Positions 50,517-60,209 of a DNA stretch of 64,000 bases are shown here, in pieces. The DNA comes from Xanthomarina arctica (GTDB lineage: Bacteria > Bacteroidota > Bacteroidia > Flavobacteriales > Flavobacteriaceae). The DNA lies in assembly GCF_014638915.1 (NCBI RefSeq), contig NZ_BMFQ01000004.1:248001-312000 (forward strand). Reading direction: 5' to 3'. The notes under the pieces were generated by a model. It worked only from the letters and a program-made list of their open reading frames with translations, did no database searches and had not been told where the DNA came from. The translations under genes were made by a program, and so were the position numbers. The stretch's first letter is position 1. Each line of letters starts with the position of its first letter.

Positions 50517-53249
50517 TTACTTTACAATTAATTTGGTTGTATATACTTTTCTAGAGTGAATTTTTAAAATATAGACACCTGTAGGTAAATCTTGAGTAAT
50601 TAACGAATATTTATTGTTATTTACGTTTTTAGTAGAATAAACTAATTGTCCAGTAGTGTTGTAAATATCAATTTTATCGATTGGATATTTAGAAGAAATA
50701 ACACTTGGTTTATTGCTTGAAGCAGGGTTAGGATAAAGTTGTATACCTTCGTCAATAGAATATTCATCTGTACCTAATGTTTGCTCTACAACTTGAAAAT
50801 CAACTCTATTAGAAACTTCATTATATGAGTCATTTGTAAACATAACTAGAAAGTAATTACCTTCATCCGTTGGTAATTCTGGACTTGTAACGCCTATAGT
50901 TCCATCTGCTAAGCCATCAAAATAAGTGTAGCTTATTAAAGGGTCTACATTAGGATCTGTGTTTTCTGGATAAATACCTAACCAATCTTTTACAATTCCA
51001 GGAGCATCGGTCCAAGTAGCAACAATATCTTCTCCTAAATCATAAACGGGTTTGTTTATCCATAACTCAGTTACAATATCACCAACTTTAAAGAAAACCT
51101 TGTTACCAATTGCATTATAACTGTCCTGAATGTAATATTCAGCAAAATAATAGCCTTTTGGAATACCTGTAAAGCTCATGTTTTCGGTTGATGAACTTAC
51201 ATATTGAAAACTTGCGGAAGTATTTTCTCCTGCAGTCTGTCCCATTTTATATATTCCAATCCAGTCATTGGTTAATTGTGGTCCATTTGTAAATGAAATG
51301 TTGATGGTGTCATCAATACTATATTCTTCCGCATCTGTAATTAATTCTGGTACAGCCCCAACATAGAAATATTGTCTATCGGCAATTTCTGTGTAGCCCC
51401 CATTTTCAAAAATTGCTGCGTAATATCTACTAGAGTTTGGAAGCGTAAAAGTTAGACTTCCGTTTGCCGTTCCATCTGTATAACTCCAAGTTTGAGATGG
51501 GCTTGAGCCACTAGGTGTTTGGGTATCAAGATATAGTCCAATCCATGTGCTAGTAGATTGTGGTGCATCTGCATATTGAATAGTTATAGTGTTATTGACA
51601 TCATACGTTTCTGCATCGAGAGTAATACTTGTGTTAGCAAATGAGCTACCGGTTATAGTAAATAATTTCGATTCGCTCCAAGAAGACCATTCTAGGTTTC
51701 TATCTCTATAGCGAACTTTTACATGATAATCACCATTAGGGATTTCGTTTTCGGCGATAGTCATAACTTTAATATTGAGACCCAAATTAATATCTACGGT
51801 GGAGTCACTTTGTGTTTCAAACATACCAAACAGGTTTTCATAATCTCGGTATACTTCTTTTTCAATGACATTAAAATCGGCAGTTTTTGAGATTAAAAAT
51901 TGCGATGTATTTAGTAATTCATTGGTTGAGGTTTGATAATCAGAACCTGCAATTGTTAAAGGAAGGGTTTCTTCAGCGGTAAATTCATTTTCAATTATAG
52001 GTTGGTTTGGAGTCGCCGTATTTTTGTATCTATGGAATTCATCCATGAGTTGATTGTTTTTCCATTTGTAAATACTCCCAATGGAATAGCTTTCTACATC
52101 CATGGTACCATTTTCTACATCAATATCAATAATTTGATACATCCAATTGTTAATGGTTTTTTGAACATCTTCAAAATCTTGTTCGGTTGCCATTCCCCAA
52201 TATTGGTCCCAAGCAGTTCCACCAGAAATAATGTTGTAAGCTGGTGAATCTTTTAATTGGCCCCTGTGGTATAAATGATGATGTGCCCCAATATGTAAAA
52301 TAAATTTAGAGGAAGATGTAAGAAGTGGTACAGCCGAATTTCTTACCCAAGGTGAAATATCTCCAACATATTGTTCTGCTTGATAAGGTCTGTGACTTAA
52401 TGAAATAATCCAATCGACTGTAGAATCTGTATTTGCAGCGCTAACTATTTGTTGTAACCAACTTAATTGCTGCGAACTTGTATGTTCTGAACTTAAACTG
52501 ATAAACAAAACATTTCCAGCCTGCATGGCATAATAATTTTCTGTTCCAGATGAAATACCTTGATATGTATAGCCATCTAAATAAAAATGATCATAGTAAG
52601 CCTCCATGCCTAAAGAGCCATAAGTTTCATGATTCCCTACAGTAGTATGAATAGGAAGATTTGAAGATAATTTGGTGTTCTTTTTAAAATGAATGTTTTC
52701 GTATTGATTTAAGTTTCCTATATCAACTTGATCCCCAACCATAAAAGTTAAGGCAACATTATCTTCAGGATCCAAATTGGTACCCCATTTTTGCTTAATC
52801 TTTCTGTGAGCCGCTGAAACTAACGAGTCGTATCTAGAAGCAGTTAATTGATTATCGCCCATAATTAAAAAACGGATATGACCATCTTCGGTGGCAGCTT
52901 CACCAGGGTTTGGAAGGGTTTTAAAAGAGAAAGTTTCAGATTCTAAACTTCCAGTTTTAATTTTGTAATAATACTTTGTGTTTGGTGATAAGTTAATAAG
53001 TTTAGCATTGTGATATAGATAGTTGCCAGTGTATCCACTATCCGTAAAAGCATTTGTGTTACCAGTAACAGTTGTATTTAAATTATTTTCTTCAATACCA
53101 TATTCTACAATGGTTTCTGTGTTTGAGTCTGTTTTCCAGCTAACATAAATAGATGTAGGTGTTACAGATTGAAGGTAAGGGTCAAGATTTTGAGCGCTTG
53201 TGAATGTTGAGTAGCACATCAAAAAAAGTAAGGAGTAAATTAGTTTCAT
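50517..53249 (-). CDS. T9SS-secreted metallophosphoesterase (purple acid phosphatase-like)
   Basis: A 910-residue secreted protein: signal peptide (1-19), purple-acid-phosphatase N-terminal FN3-like domain (about 20-110, 'PYLQSVTPTSIYVSWKTDSN'), calcineurin-like catalytic domain (about 125-390), then repeated beta-sandwich domains of about 95 residues ('AETYDVNNTITIQYADAPQS', 'AEEYSIDDTINISFTNGPQL', 'KPVYDLGEDIVATWTDAPGI') and a T9SS type A sorting domain. Metal motifs are 'LIMGDNQ', 'GDQVDIGN', 'GNHETYG', 'LSHRPYQ' and 'GAHHHLYHRG'. It probably releases phosphate from organic esters outside the cell. Monocistronic. Confidence 0.88.
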   Translation of the reverse strand: MKLIYSLLFLMCYSTFTSAQNLDPYLQSVTPTSIYVSWKTDSNTETIVEYGIEENNLNTTVTGNTNAFTDSGYTGNYLYHNAKLINLSPNTKYYYKIKTGSLESETFSFKTLPNPGEAATEDGHIRFLIMGDNQLTASRYDSLVSAAHRKIKQKWGTNLDPEDNVALTFMVGDQVDIGNLNQYENIHFKKNTKLSSNLPIHTTVGNHETYGSLGMEAYYDHFYLDGYTYQGISSGTENYYAMQAGNVLFISLSSEHTSSQQLSWLQQIVSAANTDSTVDWIISLSHRPYQAEQYVGDISPWVRNSAVPLLTSSSKFILHIGAHHHLYHRGQLKDSPAYNIISGGTAWDQYWGMATEQDFEDVQKTINNWMYQIIDIDVENGTMDVESYSIGSIYKWKNNQLMDEFHRYKNTATPNQPIIENEFTAEETLPLTIAGSDYQTSTNELLNTSQFLISKTADFNVIEKEVYRDYENLFGMFETQSDSTVDINLGLNIKVMTIAENEIPNGDYHVKVRYRDRNLEWSSWSESKLFTITGSSFANTSITLDAETYDVNNTITIQYADAPQSTSTWIGLYLDTQTPSGSSPSQTWSYTDGTANGSLTFTLPNSSRYYAAIFENGGYTEIADRQYFYVGAVPELITDAEEYSIDDTINISFTNGPQLTNDWIGIYKMGQTAGENTSASFQYVSSSTENMSFTGIPKGYYFAEYYIQDSYNAIGNKVFFKVGDIVTELWINKPVYDLGEDIVATWTDAPGIVKDWLGIYPENTDPNVDPLISYTYFDGLADGTIGVTSPELPTDEGNYFLVMFTNDSYNEVSNRVDFQVVEQTLGTDEYSIDEGIQLYPNPASSNKPSVISSKYPIDKIDIYNTTGQLVYSTKNVNNNKYSLITQDLPTGVYILKIHSRKVYTTKLIVK

Positions 53250-53428
53250 GAGAGAGTTTTATTTTTATGTAAAACTATCTTAAGAAAAGAGGATAAGGAT
53301 TAAGTGATTATTACCAAAAAGCTACAAGAAGCTTATTTAAAAGTTATGTAGGTTAAATTAAAGTTACCTGTATAAAATGAATTGGAATTATTGAAAATTA
53401 AGGGTAATCTGTTTTTCTAGATGGAAAT

Positions 53429-55012
53429 TTATTTTACTTTTTGGACTCGTTTTAAATCCAATAGATTAATAGGATTTATGCCCAAGCCTTTAATATCTTT
53501 TCTTGTAAATCGAACTACTTCATCATAAAAAAGTGGGACAATGGGTGTGTTGTCCATAACCAAGCTATCCATTTTTGAATAAAGCTTTTCTCTTTCTGTA
53601 ATATTTGTTTCGGTAAATGATTGTTCGAACCACAAATCGAATTGTTCATTTTTAAAATGGGTGTAATTTGGTCCGTTTGGAGCAAAATTTTTACTGTAAT
53701 ATAAAGATAGGTAGTTTTCAGCATCTGGATAATCGGCTACCCAACTAGCTCTAAACATATCTAATTTACCATTTGCTTTTGCATCCTTTAAGGTTGCTGC
53801 AGGAATAACATCAACTTGAACAGTAAGTCCAATTTTTTGTAATTCGCGTTGAATAAATTCGCAAAAACTCAAATAATTACTTGTAGTTGTAATAGTTATC
53901 TCTGGATTATTGATACCTGTTTCCGTTTTAAACTGTTCAATTAGTTGTTTTGCTTTTTCAGGGTTATAAGTAAAACCTATTGTTTCGTTATAGCCAGGTA
54001 ATCCTTTAGGAATAAAACCTCCATTTGCAGGAATTCCAATACCATTCCTAAGATAAATCATCATCTTTTGTCTATCGAAACCATAATTTACCGCTTTTCT
54101 TAAAACTGAGGATTGAATTTCAGGAAGACTAGAATCCATATAAAAAGCTAAATATTCAGTGTTTAAATAGGGGCCTCTAATCATATTAACATCATTAACA
54201 TATTGCTCTCTTAGATCTCCTTTTGCTGTTAATATTTCATCTTTATATGAAGCATCCAAACCTGAAACATAATCTAAATTGCCTTGAGCAAATTGTAAAA
54301 ATTCACTTTGCTTATCGGGTAAAAAAGTTATAGCAACGGCTTCTAAATAAGGCAATTGATTTCCCTTTTCATCTATTTCAAAGTAAGTTTCATTTTTTCT
54401 AAAAACCAATTTAATGTTTTCTTCCCATCGTTTAAACTTAAATGGACCAGTGCCTATTGGGTTGGAGCGGAAATCACCTTTATAATGTTCCACAATTTCA
54501 TGTGGAACAACCGAGCAATATTTCATTGTAAGAAGGCCTAAAAAAGCAGGGAATGCTTGTTTTAATTGAATTTGAAAAGTAGTATCGTTTATCGCTTCAA
54601 ATTTTTCAACTTTATTTAAAACCCAACTCCCTGGAGATGCAATTTGTTGGTCTAATAAGCGATTAAAGCTATATTCAAAATCTGATGCTTTTACAGTTCT
54701 AGTGGAGTCTATACCAAATAAATGATGTTTGTGGAAAAGAATATCATTTTTAAGAGTAAAAGTATAGGTAAGTGCGTCATCAGAGATATTCCAGCTTTTT
54801 GCAATGGCTGGTTCTACATTTAATGCTTCATCCATTTGTACTAAACCATTGAATAATTGATTGACAGCCCAAATATCTGCATTGTCTTTTGCAAATGCAG
54901 GATCTAAAGAACCTATATTTTTATGTTCGTTATAACGAAACACGTTTTGAGTTTGTTTTTTAGTTTTGGTACAGTTAAAAAAGAAGAGGAAAAGTATTAC
55001 GCAATATTTCAT
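53429..55012 (-). CDS. Peptide-binding lipoprotein (SBP family 5, OppA/DppA type)
   Basis: A 527-residue lipoprotein (lipobox N13-C14). The extracytoplasmic solute-binding family 5 fold is visible in 'NIGSLDPAFAKDNADIWAVN', 'GLVQMDEALNVEPAIAKSWN', 'NPIGTGPFKFKRWEENIKLV' and 'ASWVADYPDAENYLSLYYSK'. It binds oligopeptides or similar ligands for an ABC importer. No permease or ATPase genes are adjacent. The 179-bp gap after the phosphoesterase gene has no recognisable element. Confidence 0.9.
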   Translation of the reverse strand: MKYCVILFLFFFNCTKTKKQTQNVFRYNEHKNIGSLDPAFAKDNADIWAVNQLFNGLVQMDEALNVEPAIAKSWNISDDALTYTFTLKNDILFHKHHLFGIDSTRTVKASDFEYSFNRLLDQQIASPGSWVLNKVEKFEAINDTTFQIQLKQAFPAFLGLLTMKYCSVVPHEIVEHYKGDFRSNPIGTGPFKFKRWEENIKLVFRKNETYFEIDEKGNQLPYLEAVAITFLPDKQSEFLQFAQGNLDYVSGLDASYKDEILTAKGDLREQYVNDVNMIRGPYLNTEYLAFYMDSSLPEIQSSVLRKAVNYGFDRQKMMIYLRNGIGIPANGGFIPKGLPGYNETIGFTYNPEKAKQLIEQFKTETGINNPEITITTTSNYLSFCEFIQRELQKIGLTVQVDVIPAATLKDAKANGKLDMFRASWVADYPDAENYLSLYYSKNFAPNGPNYTHFKNEQFDLWFEQSFTETNITEREKLYSKMDSLVMDNTPIVPLFYDEVVRFTRKDIKGLGINPINLLDLKRVQKVK

Positions 55013-55066
55013 TTATTAATTAAATATATTATATTTATAAAATTATTAATATAAAACTTTAAAATT

Positions 55067-55903
55067 ATGAAAAAAAATTACATTCTATTATTATTATTAA
55101 GCATTTTGTTTGTCTACACAACCAATGCACAAATAACTTTATCAAATAATGTAGGTAGTACAATAATACCTGGAGCAAGTGTTTCTTGTCCTGGTGGTGA
55201 TAATCACTTTGCAAGACAATTTACATTAGCTGATTTTGGAGTTACAGGAGAATTTCAGCTAACTAGTGGAGAATTTGGTATTGAAACTATTAATGGTATA
55301 GAAAGAAACATTACAGTAAATGTATATAGTTCTGATGGGAATTTTCCAACAAGCTTACCAGGTGCTTTATTAGGTACTCAAGTTGTAAATGTTCCTGCAA
55401 CTACTCCTGCTGCGTCAGTTATCAGTTATAGTTTTACTACGCCAATAACATTAGCAACAACAGAAACGTATATTGTAGTAGAATTAGTTCAAGGTGTTAC
55501 TGACGCTACTGCACTATATATTGGGGCTACTGCAGAACAAACTTCTATTGCATATCTTAAATCGGATGCATGTAGTTTGGATACTTACGGTAATCCAGCT
55601 GATCTTGGGGATTTTCCAGGTGCGTTTTTTTATATCGTAGTTTCTGGTGATATTTTAGGAATTGAAGAATTTGGTTTAAATAGCTTATCTATTTTTCCAA
55701 ATCCTGTAAACAATGTGATTAACATTGAATCACCTAATGCTATAAAAGTTAACAACGCTATAATTTATTCTATTACTGGTCAAGTAGTTTTAGAAGTTCA
55801 AAACAGAACGAAACTAGATGTTTCTAATTTAAATTCTGGAATTTATTTATTAAAAATTGAAACCGATAATGGAAGTATTACTAGAAAAATTATCAAAAAC
55901 TAG
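55067..55903 (+). CDS. T9SS-secreted protein, tandem paralog 1
   Basis: A 278-residue protein: signal peptide (about 1-21, ...YTTNA-Q), a beta-sandwich-like body of about 170 residues with no recognised catalytic motif, and a T9SS type A sorting domain ('SIFPNPVNNVINIESPNAIK' ... 'NGSITRKIIKN'). Its first and last parts closely resemble the next gene; the bodies are only distantly similar. The body recalls carbohydrate/adhesion-type domains, but no function can be assigned. It has its own strong terminator. Confidence 0.75.
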   Translation: MKKNYILLLLLSILFVYTTNAQITLSNNVGSTIIPGASVSCPGGDNHFARQFTLADFGVTGEFQLTSGEFGIETINGIERNITVNVYSSDGNFPTSLPGALLGTQVVNVPATTPAASVISYSFTTPITLATTETYIVVELVQGVTDATALYIGATAEQTSIAYLKSDACSLDTYGNPADLGDFPGAFFYIVVSGDILGIEEFGLNSLSIFPNPVNNVINIESPNAIKVNNAIIYSITGQVVLEVQNRTKLDVSNLNSGIYLLKIETDNGSITRKIIKN

Positions 55904-55930
55904 TATTATTTTCTAAATAATTTATTTTTT

Positions 55931-55966
55931 AAAAGAGCGCTTTATTCAATTAAAGCGCTCTTTTTT
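55931..55966 (+). terminator. Terminator of T9SS paralog 1
   Basis: AAAAGAGCGCTTTA and TAAAGCGCTCTTTT form a perfect 14-bp stem with a 6-base loop, T6 tail. Confidence 0.92.
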
Positions 55967-56082
55967 GTTGATATAACAATCCTATTTTTCCTGTGGGAAA
56001 AATCAAAATATTGTGATACTAAATTTTATTTACTAGTAATGAATTAGTAATTTTATGACCTATAAATCTTAAATTTAAAATC

Positions 56083-56928
56083 ATGAAAAAAAATTACATT
56101 CTATTTTTATTTTTTGGAATATTTTTTTTGCAAATAAACGCTCAAACTGATTGTTCGCAAAGCAATGCTCCAACTTTAACTACGGTTATAAATACCAATC
56201 CAGAAGGAGTTAACCAAAGTGTTGCCTTAGACCTTCTTGTGGAGGCAGGGACCCAATTTAATTTAGAGAGTGTTACTGTTTTATTCCTTTCTAATAATGG
56301 TGCCGCTCTTAATTCAACTGGAACAGTTAGTGTTTATAACGCTTCTGGAACGCCTGGTCCGGGAACCATTATTACTACAGAGACAATGGCGCCAACGGCA
56401 GTTACTCAAACAGGAGTCATTTCCACTTACACTATGTTTAATGTAACCTTTACTTTTACTTCTCCTGTTGTATTAGATAATACGGCTGGTACTTCAGGAG
56501 CAACTTTTTGGGTTGGGTTTAATATGGGTAATGTGGCTGGATCTGAAACTGGGATTGGTGGAGGAACGAGTTCGGTTGTTGGGAACGCTTATGCATTCAA
56601 AAATAACAACACTAGTGGCATTTGGGCTGTTACAACTAGTGGAGTTGATGGAATTTATACCTTTAATGGGACATGTTCTTTAGGTGTTGATGAATATGCA
56701 TTATCCAATGTGTCTATTTATCCAAACCCTATGAGCAATGAGGTTAATATTAATTTACACAATTCATTACAGGTAAACAGGGTTACCATTTATTCCATCA
56801 CTGGACAAGAGGTTTTAAAAGTAGAGAACAAATCAAAATTGGATGTTTCTAAATTAAATCCTGGAATTTATGTATTAAAAATAGAAACCGACGAAGGAAG
56901 TATTACTAAAAAGATGGTTAAAAACTAG
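56083..56928 (+). CDS. T9SS-secreted protein, tandem paralog 2
   Basis: A 281-residue protein: signal peptide (1-20, ...LQINA-Q), a body rich in Thr, Asn, Gly and Val, and a T9SS type A sorting domain ('SIYPNPMSNEVNINLHNSLQ' ... 'EGSITKKMVKN'). It starts M-K-K-N-Y-I-L-F like paralog 1 and shares 'IYSITGQEVLKVENKSKLDVS' (a close match to 'IYSITGQVVLEVQNRTKLDVS' there), so the pair arose by tandem duplication. The two bodies have diverged. No catalytic motif is seen. It ends with a terminator nearly identical in stem to that of paralog 1. Confidence 0.75.
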   Translation: MKKNYILFLFFGIFFLQINAQTDCSQSNAPTLTTVINTNPEGVNQSVALDLLVEAGTQFNLESVTVLFLSNNGAALNSTGTVSVYNASGTPGPGTIITTETMAPTAVTQTGVISTYTMFNVTFTFTSPVVLDNTAGTSGATFWVGFNMGNVAGSETGIGGGTSSVVGNAYAFKNNNTSGIWAVTTSGVDGIYTFNGTCSLGVDEYALSNVSIYPNPMSNEVNINLHNSLQVNRVTIYSITGQEVLKVENKSKLDVSKLNPGIYVLKIETDEGSITKKMVKN

Positions 56929-56950
56929 GTTTAAGGTATAAATAGTTTTA

Positions 56951-56988
56951 AAAAAAGAGCGCTTTAATTATTTAAGGCGCTCTTTTTT
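56951..56988 (+). terminator. Terminator of T9SS paralog 2
   Basis: A6-GAGCGC and GCGCTC-T6 pair, continued by imperfect TTTAA pairing; stem core shared with the terminator at 55931. Confidence 0.9.
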
Positions 56989-57035
56989 ATTAATTTTGCA
57001 TTCATGTTTGTTTTACGGAAAGAATCAAAATATTT

Positions 57036-58364
57036 ATGAGAAAAAAAGTCGCATTTTATACTTTAGGTTGTAAACTTAATTTTTCCGAAACGTCAACTAT
57101 TGCCAGGAATTTTCAAGATGAAGGGTTCGATCGTGTCGAGTTTAATGAAGTGGCAGATATTTATGTTATAAATACATGTTCTGTAACGGAAAATGCCGAT
57201 AAGCGTTTTAAAAGCATTGTAAAACAAGCTCAAAAATTAAATCCCGAGGCCTTTGTGGCAGCAATAGGTTGTTATGCCCAATTAAAACCTCAAGAACTTG
57301 CAGATGTAGATGGTGTTGATTTGGTTCTTGGTGCTACTGAAAAATTTAAGATTACCAGTTATATTAACGATTTAACTAAAAACGATTTAGGCGAAATTCA
57401 TTCTTGCGAAATAGAAGATGCCGATTTCTATGTAGGCAGTTATTCTTTTGGAGACAGAACTAGAGCTTTTTTAAAAGTACAGGATGGATGCGATTATAAA
57501 TGTACTTACTGTACCATTCCTTTAGCTAGAGGGATTTCTAGAAGTGATACTTTACAGAATGTTATAGATAATGCTATAGAAATTTCCAAAAAGGATATTA
57601 AGGAAATTGTACTTACTGGTGTTAATATTGGAGATTATGGAAAAGGTGAGTTTGGAAATAAAAAACACGAACATACCTTTCTAGATTTAGTAAAAAAATT
57701 AGATCAGGTTGAAGGTATAGAGAGATTAAGAATTTCTTCAATTGAACCTAATTTATTGAAAAACGAAACGATAGATTTTGTTTCTAAAAGCCAAACCTTC
57801 GTCCCTCATTTTCATATTCCTTTACAAAGTGGTAGTAATGAAATACTAAAACTTATGCGAAGAAGATACCTGAAAGAATTGTATGTAGATCGTGTTACCA
57901 AAATTAAAGAGTTAATGCCTCATGCTTGTATTGGAGTAGATGTAATTGTTGGGTTTCCAGGTGAAACTGATGAATTATTTTTAGAGACTTACAATTTTTT
58001 AAATGAGCTGGATGTTTCTTATTTACATGTTTTCACATATTCCGAAAGAGATAATACCTTAGCGGCAAACATGGACGAAGTAGTTCCTAAAAAGGTTAGA
58101 GCTAAAAGAAGTAAGATGCTAAGAGGTTTATCTGCAAAAAAACGTCGTGCTTTTTATGAGAGTCAACTAAATACAACAAGAAAAGTTTTGTTTGAAAGTG
58201 AGAACAAGGAGGGGTATATACAAGGGTTTACCGGGAATTATGTTAAAGTAAAAGCGCCCTGGAATCCAGAATTGGTAAATACGTTACATGAAGTTGAATT
58301 AACAGAAATTGGCGAAGACGGTTTGGTAAGGTTAGAATTTGTGAACGAAATCAGTTATAATTGA
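57036..58364 (+). CDS. mtaB: tRNA t6A37 methylthiotransferase
   Basis: A 442-residue radical-SAM methylthiotransferase. The N-terminal UPF0004 domain has its three Cys in 'YTLGCKLNFSE', 'INTCSVTENADKR' and 'AIGCYAQLKPQE'. The radical-SAM site is CDYKCTYC (about residue 150), and the C-terminal TRAM domain covers about 375-440. MtaB adds a methylthio group to t6A at position 37 of tRNAs, producing ms2t6A. The first Cys motif with L-N-F-S-E-T-S fits MtaB rather than MiaB or RimO. Start ATG at 57036. Confidence 0.93.
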   Translation: MRKKVAFYTLGCKLNFSETSTIARNFQDEGFDRVEFNEVADIYVINTCSVTENADKRFKSIVKQAQKLNPEAFVAAIGCYAQLKPQELADVDGVDLVLGATEKFKITSYINDLTKNDLGEIHSCEIEDADFYVGSYSFGDRTRAFLKVQDGCDYKCTYCTIPLARGISRSDTLQNVIDNAIEISKKDIKEIVLTGVNIGDYGKGEFGNKKHEHTFLDLVKKLDQVEGIERLRISSIEPNLLKNETIDFVSKSQTFVPHFHIPLQSGSNEILKLMRRRYLKELYVDRVTKIKELMPHACIGVDVIVGFPGETDELFLETYNFLNELDVSYLHVFTYSERDNTLAANMDEVVPKKVRAKRSKMLRGLSAKKRRAFYESQLNTTRKVLFESENKEGYIQGFTGNYVKVKAPWNPELVNTLHEVELTEIGEDGLVRLEFVNEISYN

Positions 58365-58469
58365 TTTTTCCCTTAGCTATGCGTGCCTTAACGAGTTTGT
58401 GGGTTGTATACCTAATTTAATTGTCCTATTTATTTTTGTAATCTATTTTTGAGAGAAATTAAAGTGATT

Positions 58470-59000
58470 ATGAAAAATATCCTATTAAAAATATCTGTAA
58501 TAGTATTGGTTTTATCTTTTTCAGCATGTTCTAGTGATGATAATGAAATGTCTGAAAATGAATCTTCAACTATTCAAGGTGTTTGGGGATTGACTAAGGT
58601 AACTTTGGAAACGCCTATCGATGTTAATAATGATGGCGTTTTTAGCGATGTTTTATTTGAAGCACCAGGTTTTTTAGCTCATTCTAATATAGAAATTTTG
58701 GATGATTCTAACGGAACAATCTTTTTTAGTGAAGAGATTACCTATAACACTAGAATGGAGGATGGAAATTTAATCATGATGGTATCAAGCTCAACTAGAG
58801 ACGAAAGAGATTTTGATCCAATTACTTACACATTAAGTGGTGGGATAGGAGCTATTTCTTTAGACAATGTTGAATCTTCATTTTTAATCAATGGTAACAC
58901 CTTGTTATTAACTATAGAAAATGGTTTTATAGCCAAAGATATGGATACTAATGTAGTGACCATAAACCAAAATATAACATACACATTTATTAGATCTTAA
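58470..59000 (+). CDS. Lipocalin-like lipoprotein, function unknown
   Basis: A lipoprotein of about 176 residues (lipobox A19-C20 followed by S-S-D-D-N). The mature part begins 'IQGVWGLTKVTLETPIDVNN', as in lipocalin-like (W-x-L-x-x) proteins of Bacteroidetes, and continues with beta strands and an acidic linker. A TTG at 58449 gives seven more residues but would put charged residues before the signal; the ATG at 58470 is preferred. Its function is unknown. Confidence 0.65.
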   Translation: MKNILLKISVIVLVLSFSACSSDDNEMSENESSTIQGVWGLTKVTLETPIDVNNDGVFSDVLFEAPGFLAHSNIEILDDSNGTIFFSEEITYNTRMEDGNLIMMVSSSTRDERDFDPITYTLSGGIGAISLDNVESSFLINGNTLLLTIENGFIAKDMDTNVVTINQNITYTFIRS

Positions 59001-59020
59001 TTATAGTATTGAATTCAATA

Positions 59021-59057
59021 AAAAAATCCGAAACTATTTTTAGTTTCGGATTTTTTT
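59021..59057. terminator. Bidirectional terminator
   Basis: A6-TCCGAAACTA and TAGTTTCGGA-T6 form a perfect 16-bp stem with a TTTT loop between converging genes. Confidence 0.93.
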
Positions 59058-59079
59058 ATGACATTTCATGAAAGGATAT

Positions 59080-59376
59080 CTAAATTCTTAATCCTACAGG
59101 AAGCATGCGTTTGTATTTTCTATTTTTTCTAACAAATTTAGCTATTTCAGGACTTGTAGGTACCACGCTTAAATTACGTTCTTCAATATCGTGAAAGACT
59201 GTAATTAAAAATTCATTTTGAAATTCCTCTGAATTAATTTCATCAGGTATGATTAATTTCGTTAAAAAAATCTTTCTTTCTTGTAATGAATACTCAATTT
59301 TGGCCAAATGGTCATCAATTTTTAATTCATACTGACGTAAAAAGTCATTATCCACCAGTTCAGATGCTTCTATCAT
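59080..59376 (-). CDS. Small GNAT-fold (YjdJ-like) protein
   Basis: A 98-residue protein with the short GNAT pattern of the COG2388/YjdJ family: 'DDHLAKIEYSLQERKIFLTK' in the first half and 'LSVVPTSPEIAKFVRKNRKY' near the end. Related proteins are minimal acyl-CoA-binding N-acetyltransferases, with the P-loop-like 'VVPTSP' part near the CoA site. The usual Cys of the V-x-P-x-C-P motif is Ser here. Substrate unknown. Divergent from the hydrolase gene that follows. Confidence 0.7.
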   Translation of the reverse strand: MIEASELVDNDFLRQYELKIDDHLAKIEYSLQERKIFLTKLIIPDEINSEEFQNEFLITVFHDIEERNLSVVPTSPEIAKFVRKNRKYKRMLPVGLRI

Positions 59377-59496
59377 AATAAGAATGTTTTTTATTTAAAA
59401 GGAATTTTAGGAGACAGTGCTATTTTTCAATAGTTTTGTAATGCAAATTTACGAAAATTTATTAGATAAATTCGTTTTAAACCTACATAAAAGCTT

Positions 59497-60162
59497 ATGA
59501 CTCAAGATATAATACATGTTTATTTTGTGCCAGGGATGGCCGCCAGCTCATTGATATATGAGAACATAGAATTGCCTAAAAATCAATTTGAAATGCATAT
59601 GCTAGAATGGTTGATTCCTTCTGTAAATGAGACGATTGAGCACTATGCCAAGCGAATGAACGAGAATATTATTCATGACAATGTGGTGTTAATTGGTGTG
59701 TCTTTTGGTGGTATTTTGGTTCAAGAAATGAGTAAGTATCTTAGTCTAAGAAAATTAATTGTAATTTCAAGTGTCAAGACAAAACACGAACTGCCAAAAC
59801 GAATGAAACTGGCCAAATTTACGAAGGCATATAAAATTATGCCAACAAGTTTAGTAAATAATATTGATGCCTTGGCAAAATATACATTTGGAAAATCCGT
59901 TAAGAAAAGAGTTGCTTTATATAGAAGATACCTTTCTATTACCAATAAGCAATATTTAGATTGGTCAATTAAGCAAGTAGTTTGCTGGAATCAAGACAAA
60001 CCTCTTGAGAATGCCATTCATATTCAAGGTGATAAAGATATGGTATTTCCACATCGTTGTTTAGGCGAATGTATAACCGTAAAAGGAGGAACTCATATAA
60101 TGATTATCAATAAATATAAATGGTTTAACGAAAATTTACCAAAATTAATTTTAGATGAATAA
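59497..60162 (+). CDS. Alpha/beta hydrolase
   Basis: A 221-residue hydrolase. The nucleophile elbow is G-V-S-F-G-G in 'VLIGVSFGGILVQEM'; the likely acid is in 'HIQGDKDMVFPHR' and the His in 'VKGGTHIMIINK', giving a Ser-Asp-His triad. The cap is short and helical. No signal peptide is seen, so it is probably cytoplasmic. The substrate is not predictable. It lies 47 bp before the lytic transglycosylase gene on the same strand. Confidence 0.82.
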   Translation: MTQDIIHVYFVPGMAASSLIYENIELPKNQFEMHMLEWLIPSVNETIEHYAKRMNENIIHDNVVLIGVSFGGILVQEMSKYLSLRKLIVISSVKTKHELPKRMKLAKFTKAYKIMPTSLVNNIDALAKYTFGKSVKKRVALYRRYLSITNKQYLDWSIKQVVCWNQDKPLENAIHIQGDKDMVFPHRCLGECITVKGGTHIMIINKYKWFNENLPKLILDE

Positions 60163-60209
60163 TTGGCTTGAAATTTGCTGTATATTTATTAAATTTATAA
60201 AAACTTTTT

